Assembly: GCA_951799445.1 (NCBI GenBank)
Contig: OX637287.1
Span: 36,795,724-36,859,723 of the forward strand
DNA length: 64,000 bases
Origin: Pseudisothecium myosuroides
Lineage: Eukaryota; Streptophyta; Bryopsida; Hypnales; Lembophyllaceae
Reading direction: 5' to 3'
Shown here piece after piece: positions 34,152 through 45,232 of the stretch. The notes below the pieces were generated by a model. The model made no database searches. It saw only the letters and a program-made list of their open reading frames with translations, and had not been told where the DNA came from. Made by a program: the position numbers and the translations under genes. Position 1 is the first letter of the stretch. Every line of letters starts with the position of its first letter.

Positions 34152-37100
34152 CTAGAGCTCGTGGTGGCTGGCTGGCTTTCTCCAAACTGCTTCAGGAGGA
34201 GGACGAGCAGGTTGTGCTCGCCCCATTGGAAACTGCCAAAAATCGTCCGAGATTGAAGACTCGGAGAAAAACAAGAACAGCAGCGCCGACAGTAAGATCA
34301 TTCCAATGAGCAACGCATACAGCTGCCATTCTGTTCCACAGACCAACATGTCATCAGTTGCAAGAGAAGCAAGTACTTGCACAATTCTATCCTACCTGCA
34401 CAAACCATCCTTCCCTGTACTTGATGTGAAAGTCAGTATCTCCCAGAGTGATGTTCAACCTGAGCTAAACATTTTTACACGAACTCCATATTGATAAGCC
34501 AGAAATAACCGTAATTGTTCGAGCGAAAAATAGGAAGTCAACTATAGTAACTTTGAGAACATATTCCTATGGTTCAAAAATGTGGGATATAATTTCTTGT
34601 TTCTGTTGGTACATTTTGTTCCCTTCCATGAAGCTTCGTCAATGATTCACATCAACCCCTGAAAGCTTTAGATATGCAAGCTGCCACTTCTCGCCATTTC
34701 GGCGCTTAGCGGTGAAAACTCCAGCGTCCAATTCATACCAGAAAATTAAACACCAGAAAGAAAGAAATGGAAAAGCTATGTCAAACAACAATCCTTGGCT
34801 AAATTCGTAAGGAGTAATGATGAGGACTTGCCTCTCCATTCCGACTTCTGCAGCCGACTAACGCGAGCAGTTGCATCTGCTCCCACTGACAGAAGGGACC
34901 TGAAATGTGTTCAATCCAATTCTGTCAGCTCAAATGACGTCGCTTGCATATAGATTGTGTTCCTTCAGACACATGTTTCTCCAGGCAAGCCCGTACGAAC
35001 ACCTTCACTATAGCACAACTGAATTGGTATGAGTGAACGTTTTATTCGCTATCAGCTTTGAGCAGGCATCAGACCATGCTCTCCAAAATTTTGAAAATGG
35101 TACCTTCCGTGTTTAGAAAACTCTAATTCCGTTACAGGTGAAACATGAGCACTTCCAATAAGCCGAGTTTCCTCCATTTTCTTCATTAATACTACAATCA
35201 AATCTCCCTCTGTCGTCCCCCTGCAAATTCACCAAAGAAACCTCAAATTTATCACTTTCAACAAAGAGAACTTACTAGAATGTCATCCAACAAATCTAGA
35301 AAGTACAGTAATGTTGGTTAAGGAAAGTAATGTAATAAAGGAGACGACCAAAATTTGTAAGAAACGCAAACAATGAGCAAGGCAGGAGAATACAAAACGA
35401 ATGGAGTCAGTACAACTTACAAGCCCAAGAATTTTCCGTCTCGACTGACGGCGAGGGATGAAATAGGGGCATTAGCTAACTTCTTAGAGCCGACTTTGCT
35501 CCAATCTGCCATATTCCAAACCCCAATATAACCCCTTCTACCTGCACAAATGAGGAGACACCATGAGTCAACTAGCTGCTAGGAACTCCCCCAGTACTCT
35601 AGATCAGTACAGTAGATAAGACGGGACATATAATGACAAGAACATTACACGCTTGAATTTGGATAACGGAAGTCAAAGAGAAGACCATAGAGATTACCCT
35701 TCGTAAATGACACGAATAAGAAAGCTTGTGATGCATCACGCGAAAATCTGCAGCAACCGAATTTCTCATCCTGCCATAAAATATTGGTTTCTGTCAGACA
35801 ATAAATAGGCAACGCAGGAACGACTACATGCCGAGGTGAATACAAAGAGCACATCACCAGGCCACAGATGGTCCAAACTCCAGAAGCGGCAATAAATTTT
35901 GTGCACGTTGGGATTATAAAATATGTATCGGTGATTCTAAATGCCTCAGAAGGTCTCTTACCGATAGAGGAGCAACAAAAAAACTCCTCCAGAATTTACG
36001 AAGAACATTGTTATTTATAAAATGAATTGCTATCTGCTCGAATGTCCATGCGTGCCAAGCATACCTTCTCTCGCTGGAATTGGGCTATCGATTCTCCTTT
36101 CGCGATGTCCCACACACGACATGCACTATCCTCAGCCATCGATGCCACATATGCTGAATCATAACTGAAGCATGCAACAGCAACCTTGGTCAACTGAAGG
36201 TACCCACCCAAATATTCACCGATAATTATGCACAGTTTATAAGGTAGTGAACCCCTTCTTATGGGAAACTTCTTGCCGTGGGTATGCCATGAATAGACCA
36301 TAAGTTGAGTACGAATGTTACTGACAAGTACGCATTTAGAATCTACTGTAGTGAATACGACAATGTGAAAGTGCTGAAAAGCCAAAGCCTACCCCTGGAT
36401 TCATTCACCCTATGAGCAAGGCTTTGAAAATAATTCTTAACTGATTCATACAATATCTAAATAAAACATATTCTCTTGTGTTGAAACCCTCTCCAAAATG
36501 GGAGCAAAAACCACTGACTTAACTACTAAATTAAGTGTCCAAAATTGTTCAGCAAGAAAAATCAGGTATGACAAGAGGTACGACTTGGTACCTGATGTCA
36601 AGATCTTGAATTGAACGATGTGCACGTGGTTCGTCTAGTGCAAGTTCGCAAGTAGGCCAAGCAAAAACTCGAAGGTGACCATCCTGTCCATGATCATAGT
36701 TGCAACAAAATTATTGCAATAAATATCACAATTTTAGGGGATGGACTACACGCCATGTACCATAGATCCTTCCTCATGTATTGTATAATCCATTGAACGT
36801 AATTTAGATCAACGTGATCAGAGCAAGTATTTCAGTACCTTGCCACCAGTGACTAACACAGAACCATCCCCATTAAAACGTATGCAACTTTGGATCCCAA
36901 TCCCCTGTAGCAGAAGAAGCTCGAGCTCAGAAGCTTTAAGCTGCACAGGGCCCTTTGGGTTTATTATCTCGAAATACCTGCAAGAACCCTCAAGTTGTTG
37001 GTGGCTGATTCTAGCTGCTCTTAAGTTAACCAAATGATTTCAATCCACCCTACATTTCAGCTCATTATAGGCACATAATCAACACCCAGAACTTATATTC

Positions 37101-38147
37101 GAAAAACAATTCCACCGCCAAGCATTCCTATCAACTTAAGCAGAACTGGAACCCTGATTTTACTCAATGGCGATGTCTGGATATATATAACTACCAGCAT
37201 CATACAAATCTGGAAAACAAGCTATCTAACGACAAATGCTTTAGTACTTCTTGAAAACCAAAGGCAACAGAAACTTACTTGCAACTATTTGCAAAAGCAC
37301 AGAGAACTCCTGCACCACTTGGATGCACTACAAGTTGCAAAGGACGACCATCCTCTGTCCCTATTGCGAGGATCTGTAAAAGTAACCTCGCACTTTACAA
37401 ACGATTTCAAATTCATCTAGAACATGCTCGGACCAGAAAATATGAATTATTTAAATCAAAAACCAAAAAGAATTCAAAACTGGATGCTATTTAGCGATAC
37501 ATTCACTTTCTAGTGTTTTGTCAAGGCGATGATCAGCGACACCTTGAGAGTCAAATGCAATGCACATCCCAAACAATGCTACAGTCAAACATTCACATCC
37601 TACAGATATCAAGAGAAATTAAAAAACCAAAGCTAAACCCAAAACTCTATGCGCTCAAGAAAGTCGATTAGTTCGCAAACGAATCTCTCCATCATGCAAT
37701 GTAACGATTTCACGATGATCAGTAATTTCTACCAAACACCCTCCCCCACAAACCCTAATCAACGTCAAACCAAACAGCATAAGCAAACCTGGTGCCATGT
37801 ATGCACCCAATCGGATCCACGAATCTCCGATACCACTTCCAAAAGTACTTCCCACCACACAACCAAAAAAAATAAAAAAAATAAAAAAGTAGATAATTCT
37901 TTTCAGCATTATTCAGCCACGGCATCCCAATGCTTACAGTTTCAGAAAGCATGTCGGTATCGAAATTATACTCGCGGACGGCGACTCCATTCTCCGAGGA
38001 CGCAGCTCCATCGCGTCCCAGCAGCAGAAACGCCGACGGCGCATCCGTCACGCTCCCTGCGCGCGGCACCCACGCCCCGCAAGTCGTCTCCGTATCCTCA
38101 TTCCTCGAAGTCGGGCGCGTGAACTTCACCCGCTTCTTCCCAGGCAT
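34152..38147 (-). CDS. SEC12/PREB-like WD40 protein, SAR1 guanine nucleotide exchange factor
   Basis: SEC12/PREB proteins activate SAR1 at the ER to start COPII vesicle coats. Ten exons, minus strand: 38147-37938, 37373-37279, 36977-36839, 36683-36592, 36164-36065, 35770-35698, 35541-35421, 35220-35104, 34899-34832 and 34375-34152. All phases join, giving 412 aa. Family marks are PLQLVVHPSGAGVLCAFANSC (near 80-100), SVLVTGGKDGHLRVFAWP, ACRVWD and GTTEGDLIVVL, WD40-type strands in the expected order. A single C-terminal transmembrane segment is at 357-375. The tail after it (QFPMGRAQPARPPPEAVWRK) is longer than I recall for plant SEC12. The last intron begins GCAAGT and ends GCAAG: a GC-AG intron is required to keep frame. 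The chosen start is MPGKKRVKF. An in-frame upstream ATG at 38198 would add a hydrophobic 17-residue lead. Confidence 0.88.
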
Positions 38148-39060
38148 TGCTCCTCCCAGCAACCAAAACAAGCAAAAACAAGCAACAACTATTCGCAACG
38201 CGCAAAGCTTCGAGTACGGAGAAGCTCAAAGAGCAAGATCAGAAAGAAAGGACTGTCGTCGTCTCAATTTTGCGTCCCTTGCGATGATCGGAAGCTGGAT
38301 TTGGAAACAACTCACATGAGAAAGTGCTTTTTGATTCGGGGAAGGAATCCTGGGTTTTAGAAATTGGAATGCCTGTTGCCGAATTGCTGGACTTTCGAGG
38401 GCGATTCCTGCTGTCAAGGCGGTACCGGATATGCGGTAGTATATCCTTGCGCTTCTATTACGGGGCGGCTGGTTCGCGGATATACTGTTTGGGTACTCTA
38501 CCGTATACCTGGTCTTCTGGTATGAGTATTTTATACGGATACGTAGATTTATAAGAATGTATTTATAGATGGTATATCTTCATGTAATTTAACCCTGAAA
38601 GAACGAGACCTACCACCGACTGCAAGAATTGGCATCCTTTCTCAGCATAAGGATTATATGCCAAATATTAGTGGGGTGTTGCTAATAGCAGTGAACCTTT
38701 TTCACATGGTTCAAAATTTCATACACATGTAGATACACAATGGGCATTTCTCGTGCTGGTTTGTGAATCAGGACAGTCTTGTCTAAGGTAGGAGGCTCAT
38801 AAACCGACTGGGCTGTAAAACCGATCATGGCACAGAGGTACATTTTGCTTACTTCCATGTACCAACAGTGTACATTTCAGGGGGTGTTTGCTTTTGGTGA
38901 CCACTGCGTTTCAAGTTCAAGAATTCATAACTAATTCCACAAAGGTCCAAAAAATATGAAACAACTTGGGTTAGATGTGAATTCCATTTTTCTTCCTACT
39001 AAAATTTACTGCAAATTGTTTCAAGAAGTTTAGCAGCCCCGAAATGGCAAACAACTCTTA
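38148..39060. promoter_or_regulatory. Upstream region of SEC12-like gene
   Basis: GC is moderate up to about 38520. Repeated GTATACC/GGTATA and TACGGATA phrases (38420-38580) could hold core promoter elements, but I cannot assign one. From 38590 on the DNA is ordinary intergenic. Confidence 0.35.
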
Positions 39061-39384
39061 GGGCCAGCTTACATGTGAGCCCGGTGGGCAAACTTGAAGC
39101 CAAAACAGAGAAGAAGACAAAATTGCCTTCACCGATCGTCTTGCCGGGGTGGGCAAACGGAAAAGGAGGAGCCCAACTTCAACCGAATCGGTGGACAATC
39201 GGTGGACAACTCCATTGGTGGAGACTAGTGGTGACTAGTGGATCATGAGAGAATCTAATACGTGTCCACTCCTCCATTGGAACCCTCCTCCACCCACCGG
39301 GTCCACATAAAAGTGGAATTCGTTTTTTTCCCTGTAGCTCCCCCTGTAGCGCTTTGCCCACCGAGGGAACATGTAAGCTGGCCC
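39061..39384. mobile_element. PIF/Harbinger-like (Tourist) MITE, 324 bp
   Basis: It starts GGGCCAGCTTACATGT and ends ACATGTAAGCTGGCCC. TIR matching continues inward (CCCGGTGGGCAAA against CTCGGTGGGCAAA reversed). A perfect TTA target duplication flanks it (39058-39060 and 39385-39387). A 3-bp TTA/TAA duplication with GGGCC ends is diagnostic of this group in plants. Confidence 0.85.
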
Positions 39385-39588
39385 TTACATGGTCGATTTA
39401 TGAGCCTCCTACCTTATGTGTAAGAAGTGCAAGTCTGACTTGGTCCTTCTTTCCAGCACTCATGAGCACTTCTGTCTTTGACCACCGGAAGTTGAAGCCC
39501 AAATTCGAACATGAATACGTAATATCAAATAAGTTGCCAGATCTCACTCTCAGTTATGGTTTAATTTATAACAAATAAATAGTTCACG

Positions 39589-39702
39589 TCTTTTTTTGTC
39601 TTGGTTCTCTGGTCAGGCCACTTGCCTGTGGCTGATGGACTTTGTATTGTACCTCTCTGCAATGGAACTCGTTTTTTTTATTTCAAAAAATAAATAAACA
39701 AG
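39589..39702 (+). mobile_element. Short poly-A-tailed retroposon with target duplication
   Basis: The insert ends in an A-rich tail (CAAAAAATAAATAAACAAG) and is flanked by TAGTTCACG at 39580-39588 and 39703-39711. It resembles the 3' end of a LINE or a SINE. It is too short to identify a family. Confidence 0.5.
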
Positions 39703-40022
39703 TAGTTCACGATGATGTGATCAGGCTACGTTAACAATGACAGACCGACACAAAGTCGAATTTGTATAGAAGGTCGGACATGGTTTGGGGATGGAGTAGT
39801 TGGTTTAGGATACAAGTTCACCTCTTGTGCCTAGTCAACCCTTCGTTTCGGGGGTGCGGGTGGAGGTGCGATGTATTGCTCTCAGTGACAAGATTTGGCC
39901 TGAAAGTGACTTGGTCCCTCCAAATTTCCGCGAGAGCAGTGAACCACTTATTGTTCCAAAAAAGAAATCACACGGTCAAACGTACCTACTTCCATATCTA
40001 TAGGTGCTAGAATTACGAACTA

Positions 40023-40103
40023 CTGCCTCTATTTGGAAACAGTGTATTCATTCTCTGTGCAATCACCACTCAGAATGGATATATTATTTTCAAACAAAGG
40101 GAG
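40023..40103. mobile_element. Very short Stowaway-like MITE
   Basis: Left end CTGCCTCTATTTGGAAAC and right end TTTTCAAACAAAGGGAG form an imperfect TIR, with TA on both sides (40021-40022 and 40104-40105). Confidence 0.5.
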
Positions 40104-40105
40104 TA

Positions 40106-41189
40106 TAAAATCAAGTAAAAAATGTACAGTATTAAAAGAAAGAATAAACTAACTCTTGTTTTATTTAGCATAAAAATGTAATTTGAAAATGAATACAAAA
40201 ATGTACTCCGTAGTTGACAATGAGCTTCCAAAGATTGGAGTGGACTATCTAGGTTTTAGTTCAAACATTTAAATTCACACTAGGAAGATAAACTAATCCA
40301 CTAAAATTGAGGGGTGAATATAACCCTAATCTAGTGTTCATCCCTCCAATCTAAGTCTTCCATCACAATGGGGCTACAATGATTTGTCCTGTAGTGTGTG
40401 TGACACTAATTAAATTAGTGCAAGTTAGAATTATTATTGTATTTTATCAATTCCTACAATTTATTTTTATATGTAACACTAATTTTTTAAACTCACTACT
40501 AGAAAAAAAAAACTATGCAATGCAACCTAATGTGCGTTGGAATCCTCTTTCACGTGCCAACAAGATCTAAAAGTATAATTTCCAAATCCTAATTGTTTGG
40601 CAATGCAGACATTAACGTTGTAGGCAAATTTCTCTGTAGAAAGGAATGGTTTTCTCTATGTTGGCAATTTGCAAATAATAAAATGGCAAGGAGATTATCA
40701 TTCTTCCGCTATTTGTCCATGAAGGTGCGGCATGCATGCAGTGAACCTCTCTGCTACTGATGAAATTAGTTTTTAGATAATTTGCATCTCCTTGATGCTG
40801 TTTTTGTTCTTCTCTTCTTGCTTGCATTTCATTATTTGAGTTTTGATAACTTGCCTTTTTGTGCATTATGATGTTGTGAATCAGGATAACAAAATTCACC
40901 AATTGATGCTATGTCTAGGTGCCAACGTCTCAGATGGCATCACAGCCTTGTCGATAAAGTAGGTTTTTTATTTTGACTCTAGAATTGGCTTTGGAATTGT
41001 AGTGATGTTTGCTTTGGCAAAATTCCCTCAACATGGACTCCGAATTGGTGAATTGGATTAGTAAACAGACTCAGGATATGAAATGAAGTCTTATCTACTA
41101 TGATTTTGTGCAGTTCTTTTGCTATTGTTCATGCTTGGATGTTAATTGTGTCCATCTTTTATGTGTTGATTTAGGGACTATTGGAGGAG
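40106..41189. other. Intergenic DNA, no gene seen
   Basis: This is AT-rich DNA. Frames of 63 and 96 codons show no known protein. Nothing else is supported. Confidence 0.45.
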
Positions 41190-41192
41190 TAA

Positions 41193-41663
41193 GAGCATGG
41201 CCACCGTGGGGTGGCCAAATCCCCACTGCAAACCTAACATAGCGAGCTCCTCACACAATGGTGCGCCCAGGCAGCCAAGACCCTGCAGCGTGGGTCGGTG
41301 AGTTCCACACAACAAATCCTATGACTGTAATTAATATCGTGCTTTTGAAAGCAATCCCAAGGTGAGTAATAAGTGCCGAATGAATTGGGAGCTATTTCGA
41401 GTGGGTTCAAGGCACGCGAGCTTAAGTTGTCATTAAGAAAAGAGCTACTCACCCCAAATTGGAAGCACAGTGAACAGAACTAGGTCAACCCTAAGCTCTC
41501 CCAAGAATCTCACCGTGCACTCCAAGCTGAGGTGCCTCGAGCAAAAAATGGAATGCCCGGTGTATTGGAAAACACACCCTGTGTTACGGTGGGACCTGCT
41601 TTTGCTTCTGGCCACGGCCAATGGTGTCCCGGCCAGCTTGCCTGAGTCACGGTGTCCATGCTC
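41193..41663. mobile_element. PIF/Harbinger-like MITE, 471 bp
   Basis: It starts GAGCATGGCCACCGTG and ends CACGGTGTCCATGCTC (one mismatch in 16), with a perfect TAA target duplication (41190-41192 and 41664-41666). The interior is GC-richer than its surroundings. Open frames on both strands (41445-41751) run past its right end and are not credible genes. Confidence 0.8.
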
Positions 41664-41666
41664 TAA

Positions 41667-43546
41667 GCGCACCACAATATCAACAACAACTTCACAACTA
41701 ATTGAATGCAGTTGGAGAGTCGAATACAGTTGTAGATATGCTGCCAAGTAAGATTCTTGTAATCAATGTTGGAACATTTTGAATTACGTGATTGTGAAGT
41801 TTAAACTAGCATACAGTCCGAAGGCATCCTTCACTTTGTGTCTAGGGCCTATGACTCATGTGGTACAATCAAATGGCACCAATTGGTGCAAATTTTCTGC
41901 AGATTTTATGAGGATATTGTGATTTTGACAATCAAGAGATAAAATTGAGAGTTGTGCAAGACTGAGGCGATGGAAAGGACAATTTAGCGTTGCTCCCGGT
42001 GTAGAGCAACAAATTTTACCAACATGGTAGATTTAAAGGGCCACATGGAGAATAGCAGTTGTCGCATACTAGGGCAAATGGCATTTGTTTTTTTTATTAC
42101 TAGTGCCCCCTATCAAGTCACCATTGTCAACCCCTACCAACTCTCATTCATTATCATCCCACCCAACTCTCTTACTATACTAGATGAATAAGGTGCAAGC
42201 ATGGATTCACTTGAAATGTTGTATCCACTTGACGTTGCTTTTTTAATTTGTCTCCTATGTTGCCTTTCTTTTACACGAGAGTAACGTTGGCATTTTCAAA
42301 ATGCTTGTTGACATCATCTGAGAGATGGTTCCACCAACTACTCTTACTCAGCTTGACCAATGATTATTCCATATTTGTGACAAGTGTTGCTATCCAGGTT
42401 TCAAGATTCTAGAAAGGGCAAAAGGAGGCTACTTTACATCAAATACTAACTATACAGGTTTTAAACACAAAGCTGTAGGGTGAATGCAAGAAACACTTGC
42501 TGATTTTGTTGCGTTTTGACAATACTCATCATTTTTTTTTGTAGTACTTTAAAATTAGAAAAATAATTTTTAAAAAATAAAAAAAATATGTCTAACGTAT
42601 ATACCTTTAAGATGAAGATAACCACCAAAGGAAATTCATTAAAAAATTCTCTAAGCAAGTGAACTAGAAAAGTGTCAAATCTCAAGAAAATGGATACTTT
42701 GATGTTTTTAATTATTTAAAAATAGGAAAAAAGTCAAATACATAAAATAAAAATTGTTAATTTTTTAAAACTCTATGGAGATGGTCATTCACCCAAAAAA
42801 ATTCCAAAATAATATTTAATATGTTACAAAATGCAAGCAGAAAGAAGTGCACTTTGTGGACTTCCACACCACATAAAATTAATTATTTTAAGAATTCCTT
42901 TTAATAATAGCTATAAGTCTACTAGGAGACCATCCCCTCCAAATTTCAGCTCAAAATTCGTTTTGGGGGGTACTAAATAGTACTAAAAACCTCCAAATTG
43001 GCAAATGTGACATAAAATTGGGGGCTATTTTTGGATAGTAATCTATTTTTGAAAATTACAAAAAAATTATTCAAGGTGTATAGTAGTCATGAGTACCTTA
43101 TCTATAAATCTTGAGTCATTTGGAGCCAAAACGCAAGAGTTATGGCCAAAAAACTAATCAAAACGCAAGGTGTGACGCAAAATAGTACAGGTGTTTCAAG
43201 CATTCACCCTATAATGCAAGTGTTGATGTTCTGTTTGATTGGACTCTATGATTTGAGCCATCATTGAAGTCTTTGCATTGTTTATGGATTGGTGTTCTTT
43301 AGCATGTCGAAGCATTGAGCATACTAATGGAAGTATTCTTCAAATGGAAACTTCAATGAACAAATCAGTAGCAATTTAACGAATTCAAATTTTCCTACAA
43401 TATTATCATACTATGTATTGTACATTAATATATTAAGTGTATATTTGTTACATGTTACATGCATAATGTTATCAAATTGCATGTATATACTGGAATACTC
43501 ACATACCGTTTTTCCTAGGGTGGTGACTGCAATGAAATGATCAAAT
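41667..43546. other. Intergenic DNA with one copy of the spaced motif
   Basis: No gene is recognised. At 43119-43144 TTTGGA-N12-GAGTTATG occurs outside any element whose ends I can define. Poly-A/T runs are frequent near 42530-42760. Confidence 0.45.
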
Positions 43547-44540
43547 TTGAATGACTGGCAAAGATCTCCTTTCAACACCATCAAATTGCATATGATGAGT
43601 CATTTTGATCCTTGCATTTGCCGATCCAGTTTGCCATGGGAATATTCCACAAACATGTTTGAACACATGCACATTGCCTTCATGAAAAAAACTTATGAAA
43701 GCAGAAACAAGATGAATGCACCCCTTCAAATTATAAAGCATAACAGAATGCTTGGAAATGTTGGAGATAGTGGGCAAACACCTTCAAGGATTTGGAATAT
43801 ACAAGTTCTAAGAGAAACAATCCTTGATAAGGTTTGTGAACTTCCATTCAACATTACATAATTGTCTCCAATTTAAGTTGTATTTTGAATTACTATGCCA
43901 TTTTATATTGACAATTTGAGTTGTTGCATGGAGATGCCATTAAATTTTACATAATTGTGTTTAAAATCAGTATAGATGTGATTCTAATTGAATTCTTTCT
44001 TTTAACAGGCTGTGACATTAGGAATTAATGTCATGCCTGGTGCTTATGTCAACATTCACAGGTCTAAGTTGACTCAAGATGCACGTGATGTTTGTCAAAT
44101 ACCTAGAACAACTATCAATGAAATCCAAATGGGGAGAGGGTTTGATGTTGCCACCTTATATAATTACCAAAGAAGGTGCAACAACTTTTTTATCATCAAC
44201 CAAAGGTTCCAATCTACTTGTTGCATGCTCTTTAGAGCTTTGAATGGGAGAAAGGTATTCAATTGCCTCAGATGAGTAAACTGAGTACATGTGACTAATT
44301 TTCAAATCATCTATGAATGGTATGAATGAAGTTATCAAGGATCTATTATCATATCTTTTGAATAATTTTTTTCAAAGATAGACTTAAATTATATTTGATG
44401 TAACCACAATTTACTTGTAGGTGTTTGGAGTTTCAAAGACACTAGCTATTCAAGGAGGTTTGGGAGGACACTATAGGGAGTCACTCTTCTATATGTACAA
44501 GCTTCACATTTATTCCATGGACACCCATGATATTGGTTAG
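43547..44540 (+). pseudogene. Remnant of a transposon-encoded protein (CACTA/Plavaka-like?)
   Basis: Three exon-like frames (43547-43831, 44009-44254, 44421-44540) join in phase 0 at good splice sites and end at TAG. The first has KLHMMSHF, EYSTNMFEHMH, then MKKTYESRNKM, which resembles the region of Plavaka/KDZ-type CACTA transposases with H-x-x-x-H, YSTE-x-x-E-x-x-H and YR-x-SN. The second has DARDVCQIPRTTINEI. There is no ATG in a good context, and a stop lies just upstream, so it is truncated at the 5' side. The family is uncertain. A family B TTAA element inserts just after it (44566). Confidence 0.45.
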
Positions 44541-44565
44541 ATTATCATTACAACAAAGTTGGGAG

Positions 44566-45232
44566 TTAAACCCTAAATGCCTGAGGCACCCAATTCTGGT
44601 GTCGACAATACTTTGAAGTTAAATGAATCCTAACCAAATTATTATTTTTAGAATTTTAGAATTTTTAGAATTATTTTAGAAGTCTAATTTTAGTATCAAA
44701 AATTTGATTCTAAAAGAGAATAATCATGATTTTTCTATTTAAGATTTTGTTCAAGGGTGTCCATTGCAAATCTTGATTTTTTCGTGTTGAGGGCTCTTGA
44801 AAACGTCAAAACAAGCCTCAAATACACTAGATCTTAGAGAAAAAATTACATTAAAAATTTATTTCTAAAAAATTGTAAAATAGATTTTGAGAAGCTGTAA
44901 ACTGATTGGGCTTATGCATATTATGCCCTTTAACCTCATATGTTTTTGGTGCCCAATTTTTTAAATATGACATGTGAAAAGTGAATTGAAAGACTTCAAA
45001 TCACTTTCACAATTTTAACACCCTCATGGATCAAGCATTATAATCTTTCACTCCACAAGTGATATTGTTGTGTTTTCTTTCCTCATGTGATCTTTAACAT
45101 ATCTAGTTTGAATTTGTACGGTCACAATTCAAATTTTTTTTGATAAAACTTATGAAAATGTTGGCTTTTTGTTCAATTTAGAACAAATTCCAAGAAGCTC
45201 AATCACAGAAGGCTTGGGCATTTAGGAGTTAA
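44566..45232 (-). mobile_element. TTAA-flanked element, family B copy 2 (inverted)
   Basis: It starts TTAAACCCTAAATGCCTGAG and ends CTTGGGCATTTAGGAGTTAA; 667 bp, the same family as 18109-18752 in the opposite orientation. There is no coding content. Confidence 0.7.

Noticed and set aside
34639..34839. Minus frame 34639-34839 as the last exon of the SEC12-like gene
   Set aside because: It starts inside the intron, and the frame that continues from exon 9 stops soon. The alternative exon at 34375 gives the expected C-terminal membrane anchor.
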